Positions 53,857 to 57,489 of a stretch of 57,489 nt of DNA are shown here, piece by piece. Under the pieces are notes generated by a model. The model worked only from the letters and a program-made list of their open reading frames with translations. It did not search any database and was not told the DNA's origin. A program made the translations under genes and the position numbers. Numbering within the stretch: position 1 is the stretch's first letter; every line of letters begins with the position of its first letter. The DNA lies in the NCBI GenBank assembly GCA_013360875.1, contig JABWAU010000008.1, positions 1 through 57,489 on the forward strand, in the 5' to 3' direction. This DNA comes from Anaerolineales bacterium (GTDB lineage Bacteria > Chloroflexota > Anaerolineae > Anaerolineales > Villigracilaceae).

Positions 53857-54528
53857 ATGGAATTCGATATCAACAGTATTTCAGCCGTTCTCGGCGTGCT
53901 GGGCGCGTATTTCGCGATCCTGCTTGTGTTGTCGGTCAGCGTGGAAACCATCCTTGAATCGTTTTCATTTTTCAAGGGCTTGCAGAAACAGGTCAACCCG
54001 GACGACGTGGTGAAGTCGGTGCAGGAGTGGCTTCCCGAAGGATCAGGGGAGGCGGCAAAGGTGGTTGCCATCCAGGCGGTTGCCGAAAAGACCCGCACCG
54101 ACCTGGCGCAACTGGAAAGGACAGCGACAGAGGTGGCGACGAACGCAGAGGAAACGTTGAAACAGTTGGGGCTGGGCGAACAGGTGGATATCGAAAAGAA
54201 GAAGATCGCCATCAAACTCGCCGCCCTGCGCGAGCGATACGCCGCCAGCCAAAGACAGCGCATCACCATCCTGCGCACGCTTTCGGGGATCATCGGCGTT
54301 GCCATCGCCTTTGCCCTGCAGATCAACACCTTCGAGATCCTGGGCTCGTTCTTCTCGGCGGACGTGGCGCGCACGCTTTCCTCCCCAGCGGGGCAGTTCG
54401 GCGGCATCGTCATCACGGGACTTGCGGCAAGCGCGGGCAGTTCCTTCTGGCACGACATGCTCGGACGCGTCCGCAACATCAAGGACACGGTCAAGCAGGT
54501 GGAGAAGGCTGTCAGCAGGGAAGAGTGA
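53857..54528 (+). CDS. Membrane protein with long coiled-coil region, function unknown
   Basis: A 223-residue protein. Helix 1 is AVLGVLGAYFAILLVLSVSV (about 9-28). Residues 45-140 are charged and heptad-like (QEWLPEGSGEAAKVVAIQAVAEKTRTDLAQ, ETLKQLGLGEQVDIEKKKIAIKLAA). Two more helices are ILRTLSGIIGVAIAFALQI and FGGIVITGLAASAGSSFW, the latter ending HDMLGRVRNIKD. The last glycine-rich segment resembles that of other uncharacterised membrane proteins. GGAGG lies 9 nt before the ATG. A strong terminator follows. Confidence 0.65.
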   Translation: MEFDINSISAVLGVLGAYFAILLVLSVSVETILESFSFFKGLQKQVNPDDVVKSVQEWLPEGSGEAAKVVAIQAVAEKTRTDLAQLERTATEVATNAEETLKQLGLGEQVDIEKKKIAIKLAALRERYAASQRQRITILRTLSGIIGVAIAFALQINTFEILGSFFSADVARTLSSPAGQFGGIVITGLAASAGSSFWHDMLGRVRNIKDTVKQVEKAVSREE

Positions 54529-54537
54529 CAAAATCGA

Positions 54538-54573
54538 AGAACCGCCCTTCTTTTCGAGGGGCGGTTCTTTTTC
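54538..54573 (+). terminator. Intrinsic terminator after the membrane protein
   Basis: AGAACCGCCC (54538-54547) pairs with GGGCGGTTCT (54559-54568) and is followed by TTTTTCT. It lies 9 nt after the stop and faces the FmdB-like gene. Confidence 0.9.
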
Positions 54574-54594
54574 TGGACTTCTGGCTGGTCCCGT

Positions 54595-54975
54595 TTACTC
54601 CTCGTCGCCCGCGTCCCCGCCCAGGTCGGGGATCTCCTTTTCGATCTCTTCGGGGGTCTGACCCTTTTCCAGGCGATCCACCACCTCGTCGAATTCGGGC
54701 GGAAGTTCCTCGCCCATTTCCTTTCCCATTTTGCGCATCATCCTGCCCATCGCTTTGGGGTCCTCCTCCAGACCTTCGAACCCGCTGAAATCGTCCGCCA
54801 TGGATTCCATGCGGCTCTCCTCGGAGCGGGCGATGCGCACCTTTGTCATGCGGCGGCGGACGTTTTTGCTTCCGCAGAAGGCGCATTTGACCGTCTTTTT
54901 GCCATATTCGCTGAAGGTGAGGAACACCTCGAAGCGCTGGTCGCAGTTGTTACAGATAAAGTCGTAGGCGGGCAT
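54595..54975 (-). CDS. FmdB-family zinc-ribbon protein
   Basis: A 126-residue protein. Residues 1-45 form the FmdB-type ribbon: MPAYDFICNNCDQRFEVFLT and KCAFCGSKNVRR, with CxxC pairs 26 residues apart. The rest is an acidic, helical tail with Met-rich and Glu/Asp-rich stretches (KAMGRMMRKMGKEMGEELPPEFDEVVDRLEKG) and no known domain. The family's role is regulatory or unknown. The ATG at 54975 is chosen because FmdB proteins begin MPxYxF. It follows the aminotransferase gene after 30 nt. Confidence 0.82.
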   Translation of the reverse strand: MPAYDFICNNCDQRFEVFLTFSEYGKKTVKCAFCGSKNVRRRMTKVRIARSEESRMESMADDFSGFEGLEEDPKAMGRMMRKMGKEMGEELPPEFDEVVDRLEKGQTPEEIEKEIPDLGGDAGDEE

Positions 54976-55005
54976 GGCTTTATTTCCAATGACGTGTGTC
55001 ACAAC

Positions 55006-56079
55006 TTACGAACGACCGGCGATAAATTCCTCCATTGCTTCGAGCAGTTTTTCGATATCTTCCATTTGCGTCTCGCCCATGTGCGCGATGCGGAAGGTTG
55101 ATTCCTTGATGGGACCATAGCCGCCCGCGATGCGCATCTCGCGTCCCTTGAGGAAGGCGTTGAGTTCGGAGACGTTGATGCCGCGCTCGTTTTTGATGGT
55201 CGTGACCGTTTGCGAACGAAAACCGGGAGGCGCATACATGGACAGGTCGTGCGCCTCCGCCCAATCTTGCACACGCTTCGCCATGGCGGAATGACGCGCA
55301 AAACGATTCTCCAGTCCCTCCGCGAGGATGCGGTCGAGTTGGAAGTCGAGCGCAAAAATGAGGGACATGGCGGGCGTCGCAGGAGATGAATCCTTGAGAC
55401 GATGTTTCTCCATGCGGAGGAGGTCGAAGTACCAGCCGCGATTTTCGACGGTTTCGGCTTTTTTCATGGCGCGGTCGGAGACCGCCCCCAGCGCGAGACC
55501 GGGCGGAAGCGCAAGGCATTTCTGCGAGGAGGTCAGCACCATGTCCAACCCCCAGGCATCCATTTCGATCTTTGCGCCGCCGAGCGAGGAGACGGCATCC
55601 ACAAGGATGAGCGTGTCGGGGGAGACGGCTCGCACCGCCTCGGCAATTTCCTTCACGGGATTCTGCATCCCTGTGGAGGTTTCATTGTGGACGACGGTCA
55701 GGGCTTCGAATCCGCCCCTTCGGACGGTATCAGCCACCCGGTCAGGCGAAGCGGGCGCATTCCATTCGAAGGACAGTTTCTCCGCTTCTTTTCCGTTCGA
55801 TATCGCGACCTCGTGCCAGCGATCCGCAAACGCGCCGTTGACCACGGAAAGCACGCGCCTGTTCACAAAGTTACGGATGGCGGCTTCCTGCAAGCCGGTT
55901 CCCGAGGAGGCGGTGAGGAAAACGCGGTATTGGGTGTGGAAAAGTTTCTGCGCCTTTTCAGCGGCGCGACGATAGATGGCTTCGAACTCCTTGCTTCGAT
56001 GCGGAAGCATGGGCGCAGCCTGCGCCTGCAACACCTCGTCGGCAACATCCACAGGGCCGGGGACGAACATGCGGGACAT
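55006..56079 (-). CDS. Class V aminotransferase (serine/alanine-glyoxylate or phosphoserine type)
   Basis: A 357-residue PLP aminotransferase of the AGXT/SerC subgroup: FVPGPVDVADEVLQA at the N-terminus, SSGTGLQEAAIRNFV (PLP phosphate loop), HNETSTGMQNPVKEI, LVDAVSSLGGAKIEMD (Asp161) and the Schiff-base Lys187 in TSSQKCLALPPGLAL. The C-terminus ends TFRIAHMGETQMEDIEKLLE. Members act on serine, alanine/glyoxylate or phosphoserine. The HNETSTG segment (the N/T pocket) is seen in both types, so the substrate is open; a biosynthetic phosphoserine or serine-pyruvate role is likely. It lies next to the FmdB gene in the same direction. Confidence 0.85.
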   Translation of the reverse strand: MSRMFVPGPVDVADEVLQAQAAPMLPHRSKEFEAIYRRAAEKAQKLFHTQYRVFLTASSGTGLQEAAIRNFVNRRVLSVVNGAFADRWHEVAISNGKEAEKLSFEWNAPASPDRVADTVRRGGFEALTVVHNETSTGMQNPVKEIAEAVRAVSPDTLILVDAVSSLGGAKIEMDAWGLDMVLTSSQKCLALPPGLALGAVSDRAMKKAETVENRGWYFDLLRMEKHRLKDSSPATPAMSLIFALDFQLDRILAEGLENRFARHSAMAKRVQDWAEAHDLSMYAPPGFRSQTVTTIKNERGINVSELNAFLKGREMRIAGGYGPIKESTFRIAHMGETQMEDIEKLLEAMEEFIAGRS

Positions 56080-56107
56080 AAGAACTCCGTTTAATGCGGT
56101 ACGTTGG

Positions 56108-56278
56108 TTATTTCAAAAAGAACGAGATGCCGATCAACACGAGGACGAAGAATCCTGCCAGCGATCCGATGCGTTTCAGGTCCTTTTTGACGTAGGTGTA
56201 ATCGGGATTGAATTCGCTCCGGCTCGGGGCAGACGCCGCGCTCACCGTGGTTGTTGTTCGTCTATTTTTCTTTGCCAT
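56108..56278 (-). CDS. Small one-helix membrane protein
   Basis: A 56-residue protein: basic Ser/Thr-rich N-terminus (MAKKNRRTTTTVSAASAP), a YxYVKKDLKRIG segment, and a C-terminal helix SLAGFFVLVLIGISFFL. AAGGAG lies 7 nt before the ATG. It starts 10 nt after the sortase gene on the same strand, so it is probably co-transcribed; the function is unknown. Confidence 0.65.
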   Translation of the reverse strand: MAKKNRRTTTTVSAASAPSRSEFNPDYTYVKKDLKRIGSLAGFFVLVLIGISFFLK

Positions 56279-56288
56279 TCGATGCTCC

Positions 56289-57176
56289 TTAATTTTGCAA
56301 CCGCGCAAAGACCACAATGCGCTGGTTGTTTACGAGATATGGGTAACAAGAGATCAGGGTTGTGGTCGGGCTTCCCGTGGACGCCATCACCTCCACCGCG
56401 GTCGGCTCGACGATGACGGTGCGATCCACCACGTACACGTACTGCCGCTGTTGAGTGTAAAGGATCACCTGGTCGCCCGGCGCAAGCCTGTCCAGGTAGC
56501 GAAAGATCTCGCCGTACACATCGTTATGCGCCGAAAGGACCACGTTCCCATTCTGTCCGGGGTTGGCGGAACCGATGTGCTGCCCGACGCCCTTCTTCAA
56601 TTGCTCCCATCCATCGCCCTGCACGACGGGTGCATCTATGTTGAGAGCAGGGATCTGGATGCGTATCGCCTGGTCCGGCGCGGGCGTGGGAATGGGGAGG
56701 TTCGCCAACGACTGCACCATCGGGCGCAGGTGTTCGGGGATCTCCGCGTCGTTCGGGCGCGTGTTCCCCTGCGCGTCGGGCGGCGTGTGACCGGAAGGCA
56801 GGACGACCGCCATCACCAGCGGCGTCGGCGTGAACGTTTCCTGGATCAGAGCCGCCGCCACCTCCTCGTTGAGATCGCGCAGCACTCCGAACCCGCTGAT
56901 GAGGACGCCGACCAATCCGACCACCGCCAGGACTTCCACCGCCAAAAGGATGCGGTCCATCACCCGGCGGCGCGTCGAAACCTGGACCTGAGGCTGGCTC
57001 CCGTTTTCTTCGAGCGTATCCACCACCGGCGCCGACGGCTCCGGCGCCACGTCCACGACGCGCCCCGTCCGTTTGAAATGTTCAAGGCGTTCGCGACGCG
57101 CGCCGCGCCGTTTCTCGATCAATAAACGGCGCAACTCCTCGACCGACAGATCTTCGGGGGCTTTCCTTCTAGGCAT
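56289..57176 (-). CDS. Sortase
   Basis: A 295-residue membrane-anchored transpeptidase. The N-terminal 70 residues are basic, helical and cytosolic; the helix is LLAVEVLAVVGLVGVLISGF (77-96); a Pro/Thr-rich linker follows. The sortase fold starts AIRIQIPALNIDAPVVQGDG (about 170-189). Catalytic residues are His217 (LSAHNDVYGEIFRYLDRL), Cys277 (TLISCYPYLV) and Arg286. The TLISC motif and the N-terminal single helix suggest a class D/E-like enzyme. No LPxTG-type substrate is seen in this window, so targets are elsewhere. Confidence 0.9.
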   Translation of the reverse strand: MPRRKAPEDLSVEELRRLLIEKRRGARRERLEHFKRTGRVVDVAPEPSAPVVDTLEENGSQPQVQVSTRRRVMDRILLAVEVLAVVGLVGVLISGFGVLRDLNEEVAAALIQETFTPTPLVMAVVLPSGHTPPDAQGNTRPNDAEIPEHLRPMVQSLANLPIPTPAPDQAIRIQIPALNIDAPVVQGDGWEQLKKGVGQHIGSANPGQNGNVVLSAHNDVYGEIFRYLDRLAPGDQVILYTQQRQYVYVVDRTVIVEPTAVEVMASTGSPTTTLISCYPYLVNNQRIVVFARLQN

Positions 57177-57394
57177 GGCGAGGGGATTATACCGCAGGGT
57201 TGTTGCCCGTGTGTTTTAAACCCGGCTCGCCGAATAAACCTGCGCCTGTGAAGTCGAGGATTGAAGAATCGGAGGATTGAGATGGCGGAGGGGTAAGGAT
57301 GAAGCGGATCGCTTGTCAGGGAGAAAGGTTCGCGGCTGAAAAACAATCACGTAAGGCAGGGAATTTTCGATTATCAATCCCGCCTGCTCGATAT

Positions 57395-57487
57395 TCAGTA
57401 CTTCACGAAAACAGCGCGTAATTTGCGCCCTCTGGCGCAAATACGGCGGTAGAGACCGCCTAATACGCGCTTTCGTGATCTACTGAT
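57395..57487 (-). repeat. Cloverleaf-like palindromic repeat, family A, copy 3
   Basis: The third copy of the 1322-1419 repeat in opposite orientation. Reverse-complemented it has TCAGTAGATCACGAAAGCGC, GGCGG..CCGCC (fully paired), TTTGCGCC-AGAG-GGCGCAAA, and GTTTTCGTGAAGTACTGA. It reaches the window's right edge; the 217 bp between it and the sortase gene (57177-57393) show no gene. Confidence 0.8.
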
Positions 57488-57489
57488 AT

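Overview
The window reads as a chromosomal segment of a bacterium from the phylum Chloroflexota, most likely class Anaerolineae. This is an inference from gene content: rpoC carries a long coiled-coil insert, gyrA has a lysine-rich tail, there are Pro/Thr-rich SH3 lipoproteins, NAD(P)-binding SDR/DUF2867 proteins, a PPi-type phosphofructokinase, a stand-alone B12-dependent acyl-CoA mutase large subunit and a sortase. Coding DNA is GC-rich and densely packed. Many intergenic gaps hold short palindromic repeats.

Layout. 1-3.7 kb: ATP-grasp ligase, proC, a small Cys-rich protein and two tandem membrane paralogs. 3.8-10.7 kb: ABC-F ATPase, ftsK, RNase Z and a phosphofructokinase with PPi-type active-site residues. 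10.8-15.1 kb: an acyl-CoA mutase whose two specificity residues match isobutyryl-CoA mutase rather than methylmalonyl-CoA mutase, the DUF3090/SCO1664-type pair, and homoserine dehydrogenase. 15.1-20.2 kb: P-loop kinase, two-domain ClbS/DfsB-like protein, folK, a SpoIIAA-like protein, folP and a zinc-ribbon protein. 20.2-22.0 kb: an AT-richer type II restriction-modification pair. 22.0-25.3 kb: a vitamin B12 uptake operon (btuF-btuC-btuD) behind a promoter, a cobalamin riboswitch and a terminator-like hairpin. 25.2-29.2 kb: two tandem SDR/DUF2867 paralogs, one with an eroded second domain and joined in frame to a GT87-like membrane glycosyltransferase. 29.4-38.7 kb: comEC with a degenerate beta-lactamase domain, an orphan CcrM-type methyltransferase, a STAS protein, two glycosyltransferases, a SnoaL-like protein, a MoCo-sulfurase-like PLP enzyme and a CPBP protease. 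38.7-49.2 kb: rpoC without rpoB next to it, two tandem SH3 lipoproteins, a Na+/Ca2+ exchanger and gyrA. 49.2-57.5 kb: a nucleotidyltransferase remnant, tRNA-Leu(CAA), ychF, pepF, tmk, a DfsB-like protein, a membrane protein, an FmdB-type zinc ribbon, a class V aminotransferase, a one-helix protein and a sortase.

How it works together. B12 import, under riboswitch control, would feed the B12-dependent mutase found in the same window. folK and folP are two successive steps of folate synthesis. The restriction-modification pair and the orphan GANTC-type methyltransferase are two separate DNA-methylation systems.

The most unusual signal is not a gene. It is a set of short palindromic repeat families scattered between genes and, in several places, read in frame inside proteins (ABC-F linker, homoserine dehydrogenase, ComEC, GyrA tail, SDR C-terminus). 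One family of about 95 bp has three copies with the shape of a cloverleaf. Paired base changes keep one of its stems intact, which suggests selection on the folded form.
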